This document shows positions 8,801-17,419 of a stretch of 64,000 nucleotides of DNA, one piece after another. The stretch is from Kribbella kalugense (lineage in GTDB: Bacteria; Actinomycetota; Actinomycetes; Propionibacteriales; Kribbellaceae). How positions within the stretch are numbered: position 1 is the stretch's first letter; each line of letters begins with the position of its first letter. The notes beneath the pieces were generated by a model that was not told where the DNA came from, did no database searches, and saw only the letters and a list, made by a program, of their open reading frames with translations. Made by a program: the position numbers and the translations under genes. The stretch is from positions 2,790,001 to 2,854,000 of the forward strand of contig NZ_SODF01000001.1 in assembly GCF_004365875.1 (NCBI RefSeq). Direction: 5' to 3'.

Positions 8801-9229
8801 CCGGCTGAGACACGGCAGACGTTGAAGACCGTGGCCGCGGAGTTGGACGGCTCGGACTTCCTGCAGCTTCGGCTTGAGCTCGACGTCTATTCGCTCGATT
8901 GGTCCGACCTCGGTGCTGCATTGCGCAGCCTGATCGAGGCGGTCGACGGGCGGCCGTTGGTTGCACAGCAGACGGCACTGCTGCTCGGCGCGCGACTGGG
9001 TATGACCGAGGCTCAGTGGGCGCCGGTGCTCTTGGAGCAGCCTGTCCGGGGTCTGGTGCGTGGCGACACGTTGATGGAGGGGCTGCTTGCGTGGGCGGTC
9101 ATCGGGGCTGCTGGCCGGCGTACGAACTGGGCTGCGGAGCGGCGGGAGCTACTCGTTGCCTTGCGCAATCATCCGCAGGCCGACGTACGGCAGCAGGCTC
9201 TTGAGCTTGTCACCGCATCCGAGGCCTAG
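5897..9229 (+). CDS. Large helical-repeat (HEAT-like) protein of unknown function
   Basis: 1110 residues, no signal peptide or membrane segment, rich in Leu/Ala/Arg with repeated short amphipathic helices. Examples are PMPSVQHRALATVRGG, HESVLLQEAALGALAW and NHPQADVRQQALELV, as in HEAT/ARM solenoids. I see no catalytic motif. Such proteins usually act as scaffolds. The last third (about 8000-9200) uses more T-ending codons than the first two thirds. It ends 2 bases from the convergent LigD-type polymerase gene; mug is upstream on the same strand. Confidence 0.75.
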   Translation: MRASDLLRSIDHLPYGERLRTVALEGQRLRGTAELTELLGELSRGTAFERTLGLTLAQVTGEVAYVTHLLRDPMPSVQHRALATVRGGVPVSDDELRILYDDAPAALRTKLLQVIRKNGRSLLAARLIDEHRERWGDRAAASLLNTTDDQTVERLLPELAYCLGSGEWRRLGTQHPKIVLAYASTTLPTGPDKDEWWQGPAYGVVGVLDHDPEQAADLLTTALPPDQLPMAIVSILGRLVDADPEGVLAILLTPERAPALRTALTPAVRRRLHRYSDDDLIGLGRLLWPDLTQLLEDLPPSRRATIFTAVTSSVDLSQTLLSTELLAVLPRELRFTQARRMLALAAIADDHHQRCRTAAFLPFDEAFALLEPEVRRPDADDRAMVYRAVVDAAGHSREAAAIESALSWATRVRNDRDTVRQGVVRAVRELPPSTLTNRLVGSLQTLLTDALEARDTSWYTRSALTKIAETAVREGALRSESELLEWGLQAHGRLTENQGTIQLYGVIDGLPRGQEAAVYDVLRRYVDDAVARREFRLPFAIARAFDKRGWPNEHLQAALEQGVWSNQEYTVGEATELWLWPTATRSERTQRIIKRDVGMARWDPVWQAVTELRTDLLDAVLAKPDRIRRFDRNHPAWQVSDRAVRRWLSRQQTRYAELVARAAGDARMPDWARANAVSMLGRVPGAGRAVLEPFLQHESVLLQEAALGALAWTDVPQEALPVLLSHAGDDRARVAIYAATRAARFVRPSVLPGLLHPVLVGDGVKVTSRKEAARLLGELRAPGASEVLADAWASAHRDVKAAIASSASQYLLHEPASWALLQEAVHDSAATATVLTQRAAYGMAFKYRSRYADLLVAITNRPEPEVVQVALRSLPRWARWNPSVAPVCAGFITDLTARTTWNDATTALVAIVASDPRLGLADLVSAVRLLLRLESDPRLPNGTADRDHPARQRLVTLVTRLTKAFSAKPAETRQTLKTVAAELDGSDFLQLRLELDVYSLDWSDLGAALRSLIEAVDGRPLVAQQTALLLGARLGMTEAQWAPVLLEQPVRGLVRGDTLMEGLLAWAVIGAAGRRTNWAAERRELLVALRNHPQADVRQQALELVTASEA

Positions 9230-9231
9230 CG

Positions 9232-10224
9232 TCAGTCCTTCGGCTTGGTCTCGGCTGCTGCGGACTCCTCGGCTTCGCGGGCTCGTTTGCGGCGTTTGCC
9301 TTCGTGCATGGCGACGACTCGCGCGATCGGGATGGCGCGGCCCTCTTCGAGCAGGTCCTCCGGAAGAGACTGCGGTGCGGGAAGCGCGTCGGCCCACGGG
9401 TCGGTGTCGCCCAGCAGCGCCGGCGCGGTCTTGACGGTGAAGTCGCGCGGGGTGACGCTCTCGATGTCGTCCCATCCCACCGGGTACGAGACCGTCGTAC
9501 CCGGACGGACCCGCGGGCTGTACGCCGCCACGATCGTCGCCCCGCCGGAACGAGTGGAGTCGACGAACACCTTCCCGTGCCGGTCCTCCTTGATGTACGC
9601 CGTCGTCGCGACCGACGGATCGATCTTCTCGGTCCGCGCCGCGATCGCCCGGGTCGCCGCCGCGGCGTCCTCGATCGACACCGTGTCGACGATCGGCACG
9701 ATCACGTGCACACCCTTCGCGCCACTCGTCTTGACCGCGCCGGACAGCCCCGAATCCGTCAACGCCTGGCGGACCAGCAGCGCCGCCTGAACCGCCATCG
9801 TGAACGTCTCCCCCTCCGGCGGGTCGAGGTCGAGGACAAGGTGCGTGACCCGGTCCCAGCGGTCGGCCCGCATCAGGGTCGGGTGGTACTCAACTGCTCG
9901 CTGGTTGGCGAACCACAGCAGCGTCCGCCGGTCGTCGCACAACGCGTACGACACCTCGCGCTTGGACGCCTCCGCCCAGACCGGCACCGTCTTCACCCAA
10001 TCCGGCGTGTACTTCGGAACGTTTTTCTGCATGAATTTGGGCTGTCCCGGACGGATCCGGATCACCGACAGCGGGCGCTCCCGCAGTTCCGGCAGGATCC
10101 GCTCGTGTACCGCGTCCAGGTAGTCGACCAGGTCCCGCTTGGTCGCCTCCGCCCCGTCGAACAACGGCTGATCCAAGTTGGTCAGGTCAACGCCGTCCCG
10201 CGTCTCATCCGGCTTACTCGCCAT
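9232..10224 (-). CDS. Stand-alone LigD-type polymerase/primase (PolDom)
   Basis: 330 residues covering one archaeo-eukaryotic-primase domain as in bacterial LigD. LDLDPP near residue 131 carries the metal-binding Asp pair, followed by KTSGAKGVHV and DSTRSGG. It lacks the nuclease and ligase modules. Such polymerases add ribonucleotides and fill gaps in non-homologous end joining with Ku and a ligase. Neither Ku nor a ligase is encoded nearby. The last roughly 40 residues are Lys/Arg/Glu-rich and probably disordered. The start lies 21 bases after the stop of the SelA-like gene. Confidence 0.9.
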   Translation of the reverse strand: MASKPDETRDGVDLTNLDQPLFDGAEATKRDLVDYLDAVHERILPELRERPLSVIRIRPGQPKFMQKNVPKYTPDWVKTVPVWAEASKREVSYALCDDRRTLLWFANQRAVEYHPTLMRADRWDRVTHLVLDLDPPEGETFTMAVQAALLVRQALTDSGLSGAVKTSGAKGVHVIVPIVDTVSIEDAAAATRAIAARTEKIDPSVATTAYIKEDRHGKVFVDSTRSGGATIVAAYSPRVRPGTTVSYPVGWDDIESVTPRDFTVKTAPALLGDTDPWADALPAPQSLPEDLLEEGRAIPIARVVAMHEGKRRKRAREAEESAAAETKPKD

Positions 10225-10245
10225 CCCCAGAGCTTAGACGCGCGG

Positions 10246-11409
10246 TCAGGCGGAGGCGAGAACGGTGAGGAGGGCTTGCAGAACTAGCTCGTCCTCACCG
10301 GGTTGGAGCGTTTGTGGGTTGAGGGCGATCGCATCGTCGGGGAGGCCGAAAGTTCCTACTGCGATGCGGGGATCGCCGTCCCATAGTTGCTTGATCACCT
10401 CGTCCCGGGTCCCCGGGAGTCTGAGTACCGCGCGGCTGTGGGGCTGGCCGGCCTCGCTTGGATACCCGCGCTCGACCACCACGCCAGGGATCGCCTGCAA
10501 GCCCACAATCCAGTTGTCAACAATCCGCTCATAGGACGCCAGTAGCTCTGCTTCGTCCTGCTCCAGCGTCCACTCGACGGCGGCAAGCAGGCCTATCAGC
10601 TCCTCCTTGCCCACCTTCATCCCGCGCCCGATCTCGTGATTGGGCGAAGAGTGCTTGCGGATCCGGTCGATCAGCCAGGCCTTCCCCAGCACGAGCCCGC
10701 TCGCCTGCGGTCCCCGCAGCCCCTTCCCACCGCTGACAATCACCGCATCGGCGCCGACGTCCCGAGTGAACCGCCACAACGACGAGACCGGCGGAATCTG
10801 AGCGGCAGCATCCACAATCACCGGGATCCGCGACCCCGGCGTCCGCGACCCCGGCGTCCGCGATCCCGGCGTCCGCGATCCCGGCGTACCGGCCGGCGTC
10901 GGTGCCTGCTGAGTGGCACGGCCGTCCATGTCCCGCGCGACGCGGACGACCTCCTCGATCGGCAGGGCGTCGGCCGCGTAATGCGCACCGGCCATCCACA
11001 GCACGCAGGCGGGCCGGCGTTCCAGTGCGTCGCGGAGCTCGTCAACGGACGGCCCGATCTCGTGGATGTGTACGCCGAGGAAGCGGGCCGAGTAGTCGTA
11101 GCCGTTCCGTTGCGAGGCGAACATGACGACTTCGGCAGGCCTGGGGAATGCCTGGGAATCGGTGGTGATGCAAGACGCGATGGCGAGGGTGATCGCAGCC
11201 GCGGCTCCAGACGTCACGTAGGCGGACTCATTGTGGGTCAGCTCAGCAAGACGCTCACCAACACGCAGCTGCAACTCGGGGAGGTCGACGAACCGGGCGG
11301 CCGCGTCCGCCATCGCCTGGACAACAGGCGGTGGCATCAACGAGCCGCCGAGGAACGTGACCGTGGCGTTGGCATTGATCACCGGGCGCACCCCCAGCGG
11401 CCCCGTCAT
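10246..11409 (-). CDS. SelA-fold PLP-dependent enzyme (selenocysteine synthase-like/ammonia-lyase-like)
   Basis: 387 residues from ATG 11409, which overlaps the previous stop (ATGA). The fold-type I SelA family is indicated by NANATVTFLGG near the N-terminus, SGAAAAITLA (68-77), the PLP Asp200 in VIVDAAAQ and Lys229 in VSGGKGLRG. Relatives include D-glucosaminate-6-phosphate ammonia-lyase, which fits its place in a carbohydrate-uptake operon better than selenocysteine synthesis; the substrate is inferred only. A PGSRT repeat (residues about 174-194) interrupts the region before the PLP Asp. Confidence 0.8.
   Translation of the reverse strand: MTGPLGVRPVINANATVTFLGGSLMPPPVVQAMADAAARFVDLPELQLRVGERLAELTHNESAYVTSGAAAAITLAIASCITTDSQAFPRPAEVVMFASQRNGYDYSARFLGVHIHEIGPSVDELRDALERRPACVLWMAGAHYAADALPIEEVVRVARDMDGRATQQAPTPAGTPGSRTPGSRTPGSRTPGSRIPVIVDAAAQIPPVSSLWRFTRDVGADAVIVSGGKGLRGPQASGLVLGKAWLIDRIRKHSSPNHEIGRGMKVGKEELIGLLAAVEWTLEQDEAELLASYERIVDNWIVGLQAIPGVVVERGYPSEAGQPHSRAVLRLPGTRDEVIKQLWDGDPRIAVGTFGLPDDAIALNPQTLQPGEDELVLQALLTVLASA
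10826..10885. repeat. Four tandem copies of a 15-bp unit within the PLP-enzyme gene
   Basis: Copies at 10826-10840, 10841-10855, 10856-10870 and 10871-10885 have the consensus GTCCGCGAYCCCGGC and encode repeated PGSRT on the minus strand. The unit is a multiple of three, so copy number can change without breaking the frame. It sits in a surface loop between two core parts of the PLP fold. Confidence 0.9.
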
Positions 11410-12251
11410 GCGATGAACTTCGACAACGCGGGTACGCCGGATTGCTCCGCCAGCCACGCATCGAGGAAGTCGTTGTCGGTGCCGTCGAGATGCGTCACTT
11501 GATAGGCCTCCGCAGTTGGGAAGGCAGCCAGCAACGAGGCCGACCAATCGGGATCGTCGACGGCGAGCAAGGTCCGACCGGCGACGGCAGGCGCGTGCCT
11601 GACAGCATCGAAGTACGACAAGGTTGTCGACAATGCGTCAGCAGACAATCCGGCTCGTAGACAATCGTTCAACTCCTCCAGCGGATACAGCGACGACTTC
11701 AGCCGTGCCTCTATCGCCCGGTAGAACAGCACATCCGTCACCCGCACGGCACTGAACCCAGGCCGCCGCGCAGCCGTCAGCACGGCCAGATCGTCCCCAC
11801 TGATCGCGACCCGCGCCGGATCCACCTCCGCCAACCCCAGCAGGAACTCCGCCGCCCGCAGACAGTCCGCCGCAATCCCTCGATAGATGTACGTCGCCGG
11901 GTCGTCGATTCCCATTGTCAACAATCCTGGGTACGCCGCCGCGAACCCTTCGTCGGCCAGCCGTTGACCGCGGTGCATCAGGCTGAGGACGACGTACCGG
12001 CTCCGGTCGTTCGGATGTGGGATGTTGTTGACGCTCCCGTAGCGCGGGGTGATGAGAAGCGCGGGGAAAGGCCCGTCACCCTTCGGGATGCTGAGATTCC
12101 CGTATACGCGGTACGGCCCGGTGCTGGTGATCCGCAAGGAGTAGAACGTTGCTTCCTCGGTCGTCCGCGCCGGCACGATGTCGAGCACCGGCCGACCAGG
12201 GATCACGGCCAGTTCGTCATCCACAGCGGCCCAGTAGCTGTCGAAGTTCAT
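11406..12251 (-). CDS. Acetylxylan-esterase-like protein lacking the Ser nucleophile
   Basis: 281 residues from ATG 12251 (an upstream start at 12284 is possible). It is a divergent paralogue of the esterase encoded just upstream: both share YPGLLT, a D-P-x-T-Y segment and YRG near the middle, and a YPLEEL/YPYEEI motif. Where the neighbour has GSSQG, this protein has SGDDLA (152-156), so Asp replaces the nucleophilic Ser. The His/Asp region is also changed. A non-catalytic partner or altered enzyme is inferred. The stop overlaps the PLP-enzyme start by 4 bases. Confidence 0.75.
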   Translation of the reverse strand: MNFDSYWAAVDDELAVIPGRPVLDIVPARTTEEATFYSLRITSTGPYRVYGNLSIPKGDGPFPALLITPRYGSVNNIPHPNDRSRYVVLSLMHRGQRLADEGFAAAYPGLLTMGIDDPATYIYRGIAADCLRAAEFLLGLAEVDPARVAISGDDLAVLTAARRPGFSAVRVTDVLFYRAIEARLKSSLYPLEELNDCLRAGLSADALSTTLSYFDAVRHAPAVAGRTLLAVDDPDWSASLLAAFPTAEAYQVTHLDGTDNDFLDAWLAEQSGVPALSKFIA

Positions 12252-12255
12252 CAGG

Positions 12256-13178
12256 TCACCGTCCCGGGGTGAGGTGCTCGGCAAGGAAGTCCTCGACGAT
12301 CCGCATCACGTCCGGCAGTCCGGCGTGATGCGCGCAGTGTGGATAGGTACGCAACGTCTTCTCGCAGGCCAGCGCCCGGTGCAACGCGAACCCGGTCTCC
12401 GGCGGGCACACGTCGTCCTCGAGCCCGACGTACAGGAACGTCGGCGCCTGCACCTTCGGCGCGAAGTTCAGCCCGTCGTAGTACGCGACCGACTCCCGCA
12501 CCCGGTCGACATCCTTCGGGTGGATTCGCAGGTACTCGTTGATCTCCTCGTACGGGTACGACCGGGTCAGCGTCGGTGCGGTCATGATCCCGCACAGGTA
12601 CGGCGCACCCGCCGCCACGCACCGGATCACATCCGGCAGCAGTGCGGCCGTGGAGATCCCGAGCCCGCCGCCCTGACTCGACCCCTGCAGTCCGATCCGC
12701 AGATTGTCGACATCTGGACGATCGAGCAATACCTCGACCGATCGCACCACGTCGAGGTAGAACCCGCGATACCCGTACGTGTTGGGGTCGACGATGTTGT
12801 GCGTCAACAGTCCCGGGTAGCCCGGGTTGAACACGTCGTTCGACCGCAGCTTGCCGCGCGGCGCGACCGCGAGTGCGGCGTACCCGAGCTCGGACCATTC
12901 CTTCGGGATGGTCGGCTCGGAGATGTAGCCGGGGATCGTGACCAGGGCGGGGTACGGCGCCGGGCCTTCGCGCGGGACGGTGTACCAGCCGGCGATCCGC
13001 AGACCGCCGTAGCTGGTGTAGCGCAGATCGTAGACAATCACTTTGTCTGTTGAGAGTGCGGGCATTTCGGTGAGCACCGGGTCCAGCGGGTACGACGCGC
13101 AGTCCGCGAGGCCAGCTGCCCAGAAGTCGTCGAAGTCGTCCGGCAGCTCGACCTCGACGGTCGCGTTCTCAGGGTCTC

Positions 13179-13182
<4 letters not shown>
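12256..13182 (-). CDS. Acetylxylan esterase / cephalosporin-C deacetylase-type hydrolase
   Basis: 308 residues, the usual size of the AXE1/carbohydrate-esterase-7 family. GSSQGGG has nucleophile Ser169, GLEDDVCPP near residue 260 holds the acid, and PHCAHHAG near residue 287 holds the His. These enzymes deacetylate short acetylated sugars in the cytoplasm, matching a gene next to a sugar ABC importer. There is no signal peptide. The start overlaps the ATPase stop by 4 bases, so it is in the same operon. Confidence 0.88.
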
Positions 13183-14276
<1,094 letters not shown>

Positions 14277-14280
14277 CAAC

Positions 14281-15174
14281 TCAGCCCTTCACGGATCCGG
14301 CGGCCATGCCCTGGACCAGCTTGCGCTGGAAGAGCAGGGCCAGCACCAGGGGTGGGACGACCGCGAGCACTCCGGCAGCGGCCATCACGGTGAACTGGGT
14401 GTTGAAGTCGGTGGCGAAGTTCGCCGCCACCACCGGGATCGTCTTCGCCGCCTTCGTACTGGTCAGGAACAGCGCGAACATGAACTCGTTCCACGCGGTC
14501 ATGAACGCGAACACCGCCGCCGCGACCAGCCCCGGCGCCGCGACCGGCAGGAACACCGTCCACATCGTCCGGAACCACCCGCACCGATCGACCCGGGCCG
14601 CCTCTTCCAACTCTCGCGGTACCGAGCGGAAGAAGTCCTTCAGGATCCAGATCGTGATCGGCAACGCGAACGTCGTGTACGACAGGATCAGCGCCAGGTA
14701 GGTGTCCAGCAGCCCGAACGTCCGCATCAGCAGGTAGAACGGGATGATGATCGCGATCCCCGGCACCATCCGGGTCAGCAGGTACAGCACGAGCAGCACC
14801 TGACTCCCCCGGAACTTCAACCGGGAGAACGAGTACGCCGCGAATGTCGCGAGGACCAGATTCAGTACGGCGGTCGACGTCGCCACGATCAGGCTGTTCC
14901 GCAAGGAGTACGGCGTTTCCGAGACGGCCCGCCCGCCGACGAGCTCCTGCGCCGCGTTCGGGCGGATGAAGCCGAGATAGTTCTCCAGCGTCGGATGGAT
15001 CGGGATCCAGTGCGGCGGCACCGAGATCGCGTCGACCTCGTGCATGAAACTCATCGCGACGATCCAGTAGAACGGCAGCACCAGATACAACGCGAACAGG
15101 ATCGCCAGCACGTAGAGCACGATCTTCTTCCACGGGATCCGATAGCGCAGGGGAACGCGTACGAGAGTGCTCAT
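14281..15174 (-). CDS. Carbohydrate ABC importer permease (MalG type)
   Basis: 297 residues with six predicted membrane helices, starting with VLYVLAILFALYLVLPFYWIV. The cytoplasmic coupling loop EEAARVDRCGWFRTMWTVFLP is the EAA motif that docks on the ATPase. This is the MalG-like half of the importer. It overlaps the MalF-like gene by 4 bases and ends 4 bases before the ATPase start. Confidence 0.93.
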   Translation of the reverse strand: MSTLVRVPLRYRIPWKKIVLYVLAILFALYLVLPFYWIVAMSFMHEVDAISVPPHWIPIHPTLENYLGFIRPNAAQELVGGRAVSETPYSLRNSLIVATSTAVLNLVLATFAAYSFSRLKFRGSQVLLVLYLLTRMVPGIAIIIPFYLLMRTFGLLDTYLALILSYTTFALPITIWILKDFFRSVPRELEEAARVDRCGWFRTMWTVFLPVAAPGLVAAAVFAFMTAWNEFMFALFLTSTKAAKTIPVVAANFATDFNTQFTVMAAAGVLAVVPPLVLALLFQRKLVQGMAAGSVKG

Positions 15175-16091
15175 ACCTCGAAGTTCCCCTTTCGGTACAG
15201 GAGGCCGATGTAGCCGACGGAGATCAGGAGGGTGATCGCAGTGATCACCCAGGCGTAGGCGCTACCGAGGCCGAAGTCGGTGAAGGTCAGGACGGTTTGC
15301 ACGTCGAGCAGCGCGATCGTGGTGGTCGCGTCGCCGGGTCCGCCGCCGGTCAGCACGTAGATGGTGTCGAACGCCCGGAACGCGTTCATCGTTTCGAGGA
15401 TGAGCACGATCAGCAGTGGATGGAGCAGCCAGGGCAGCGTGACCTGTCCGAACCGCTGCAGGGCGCCGGCCCGGTCGACCGTCGCGGCGTCGTACAACTC
15501 TGATGGGATTGTCGACAATCCAGCAAGCAGAATGATGACCGAGAACGGGAGCGTGTTCCAGACCTGCGCCAGCGCGGTGAACAGGAACGCACCGGTGCCG
15601 GACGTCAGCCAGGCGTGGTAGTCGTCGATCACCCCGAGCTGGGACAGCAGACCGTTCAGCGCACCGGTCTTCGCGTCGAAGATGGTCCGCCACATCAGCC
15701 CGTTCACCACCCCGGGCATTGCCCAGGGCAACAAAGCGAGACTGAGCAGCAGACCGCGACCACGGAACCTCTCGTTCAGCACCAGCGCCAGGATCAACGC
15801 GAGTACGACGGTGAGCCCGAGCACCACCAGCACGAACAGCGCCGACACCTTCAACGCGGACAGGAACGCGTGATCGGTGAGCAGAGCCTTGTAGTTGTCG
15901 AACCCGATGAATCGCTTCGCCCGTGGGCGTTTCAGGTTGTTCTTCTGCAGGCTGACGTAGAAGGAGTACCCGATCGGATAGGCGACCAGCAGGGCGATCA
16001 CGACCATGGCCGGCGCGTTCAGCGCCCAGGCCTTGGCGTTGTCGCCCAGCGGCTGTCGTTCGGCAAACCCAAGCCGATTGAGCGCAACCAT
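15171..16091 (-). CDS. Carbohydrate ABC importer permease (MalF type)
   Basis: 306 residues, six membrane helices beginning with MVVIALLVAYPIGYSFYVSL. The EAA loop is YDAATVDRAGALQRFGQVTLP. It pairs with the MalG-type permease downstream. The gene starts 2 bases after the substrate-binding protein stop, so the importer genes are one transcript. Confidence 0.93.
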   Translation of the reverse strand: MVALNRLGFAERQPLGDNAKAWALNAPAMVVIALLVAYPIGYSFYVSLQKNNLKRPRAKRFIGFDNYKALLTDHAFLSALKVSALFVLVVLGLTVVLALILALVLNERFRGRGLLLSLALLPWAMPGVVNGLMWRTIFDAKTGALNGLLSQLGVIDDYHAWLTSGTGAFLFTALAQVWNTLPFSVIILLAGLSTIPSELYDAATVDRAGALQRFGQVTLPWLLHPLLIVLILETMNAFRAFDTIYVLTGGGPGDATTTIALLDVQTVLTFTDFGLGSAYAWVITAITLLISVGYIGLLYRKGNFEV

Positions 16092-16093
16092 GC

Positions 16094-17419
16094 TCAGGAG
16101 TACTTCTTTTTCAGGGTTTCCACGGTCTGCGCAAGCGAGTCCACCGCCGCGGACGGCTGCGTCTGGTTGCTCAGCACCCCCTGGACGACCTTGTGCATCT
16201 CGGTTTCAAATTCGGTATACCAAGGCACCCCGAGGACGTTGCGCGGCTTCGCGATCTCGGCCAGATGCTGGTATACCACCGGGTCGGCGAACTTCTTCAG
16301 CGATGCGGTGATCTCCGGATCGGATCCCATCGCCTTGTAAGCGAAGCCGAGTCCGCGCTGCAGGAACCAGAACTTCGCGGTGTACGGCTGCTTCTTCTCG
16401 TCGTACCCACCGAGGTAGGTCAGCAGCTTGAACGCGTCGTCCTTGACGTCGGTGTCCTTGGCCAGCCCGTACATCCGGGTGTTGCTGACCGTCGCGTGCT
16501 CCTTGCCGTCCAGGCTCGGCACGAGCGCCATCCGGATCTTGCCCGCGGCCTTGGACTTGGCGGGGTCGTTGTAGTCGCGGCTCGCGTACCGGGCGCCGAT
16601 CGTGTACGCGTACCGGTTCGCCTTCATCGCGTTGTCGATCGGGACCGGCAGCAGCTGCAGCGACGCCGGGTCGATCACCTTCGACTTGTTGGCCGCCTGC
16701 TGCAACCAGGCGAAGACATCCTTCGTCACGGTGTCGGACGTATTCATGATCGGGTTCTGCTGATCGTCGAACAGGTTGCCGCCGCTACCGAACACGAGCG
16801 CCCAGACCCAGGACCACCACGTGTCGGACAGCTGTGCGGGCAGACCGATCGGATACTCCAGCAGGCCGGCGTTCTTGATCTTCAACGCCTGCGCCTCGAG
16901 CTCCTCGAGACTGGCCGGCGGCTTGGTGATCCCAGCTTTCGTGAGGATCCCGGTGTTGTAGGTCAGGCAGTTCGCGTCGGTGTAGTACGGCAGGCCGTAC
17001 CGCTTGCCCTGGTACGTCATCGCCTCGGCGTTGCCCGGATAGATCGCGGCGTACACCTCGTCCACGCCGGGGAGGCCGTCGAGCGGCTGCAGGTACTCGC
17101 CGTCGACCCAGGCCGCCAGCGAATCGTCGTACACGTAGAGCGCGTCGGCCCCGCCGCCGCCGGTGAATTCGGCGACGACCTTCTGGACGTACTGCGCACT
17201 CGTGATCGGGGTGTAGTTGACCTTGATGTTGCTGGTTGTGGTGAAGCGGTCGAGGTTCTGCTGGACCAGTTCGGCCTCGTAGTCCCAGCCTTCGAACTTC
17301 ACGCTGCCGTCCCCGGAACCACTTCCGGAGGACGAGTCGTTCGAGCAGGCAGCGAGCAGGGCGGGTGCGGTCAGGCCGAGACCGGTCAGCTTGAGGATGT
17401 GGCGGCGGGTGAGCTCCAT
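16094..17419 (-). CDS. Extracellular sugar-binding lipoprotein of ABC importer
   Basis: 441 residues, family-1 solute-binding protein. The leader has a twin-Arg pair (TRRHILKLTG) and a lipobox LLAAC, then a Ser/Gly/Asp linker; the mature protein is anchored outside the membrane. It binds the sugar for the MalF/MalG-type permeases. The start lies 34 bases inside the regulator gene, an unusually long overlap that implies coupled translation. Ligand unknown; nearby acetyl-esterases point to an acetylated saccharide. Confidence 0.92.
   Translation of the reverse strand: MELTRRHILKLTGLGLTAPALLAACSNDSSSGSGSGDGSVKFEGWDYEAELVQQNLDRFTTTSNIKVNYTPITSAQYVQKVVAEFTGGGGADALYVYDDSLAAWVDGEYLQPLDGLPGVDEVYAAIYPGNAEAMTYQGKRYGLPYYTDANCLTYNTGILTKAGITKPPASLEELEAQALKIKNAGLLEYPIGLPAQLSDTWWSWVWALVFGSGGNLFDDQQNPIMNTSDTVTKDVFAWLQQAANKSKVIDPASLQLLPVPIDNAMKANRYAYTIGARYASRDYNDPAKSKAAGKIRMALVPSLDGKEHATVSNTRMYGLAKDTDVKDDAFKLLTYLGGYDEKKQPYTAKFWFLQRGLGFAYKAMGSDPEITASLKKFADPVVYQHLAEIAKPRNVLGVPWYTEFETEMHKVVQGVLSNQTQPSAAVDSLAQTVETLKKKYS

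Noticed and set aside
10826-10885. CRISPR-like tandem repeat
   Set aside because: The 15-bp units are contiguous without spacers and in frame within a coding sequence.
10246-11409. True selenocysteine synthase (selA)
   Set aside because: No selB, selC tRNA-Sec or selD is present and the gene sits in a carbohydrate operon; SelA-fold enzymes have other functions.
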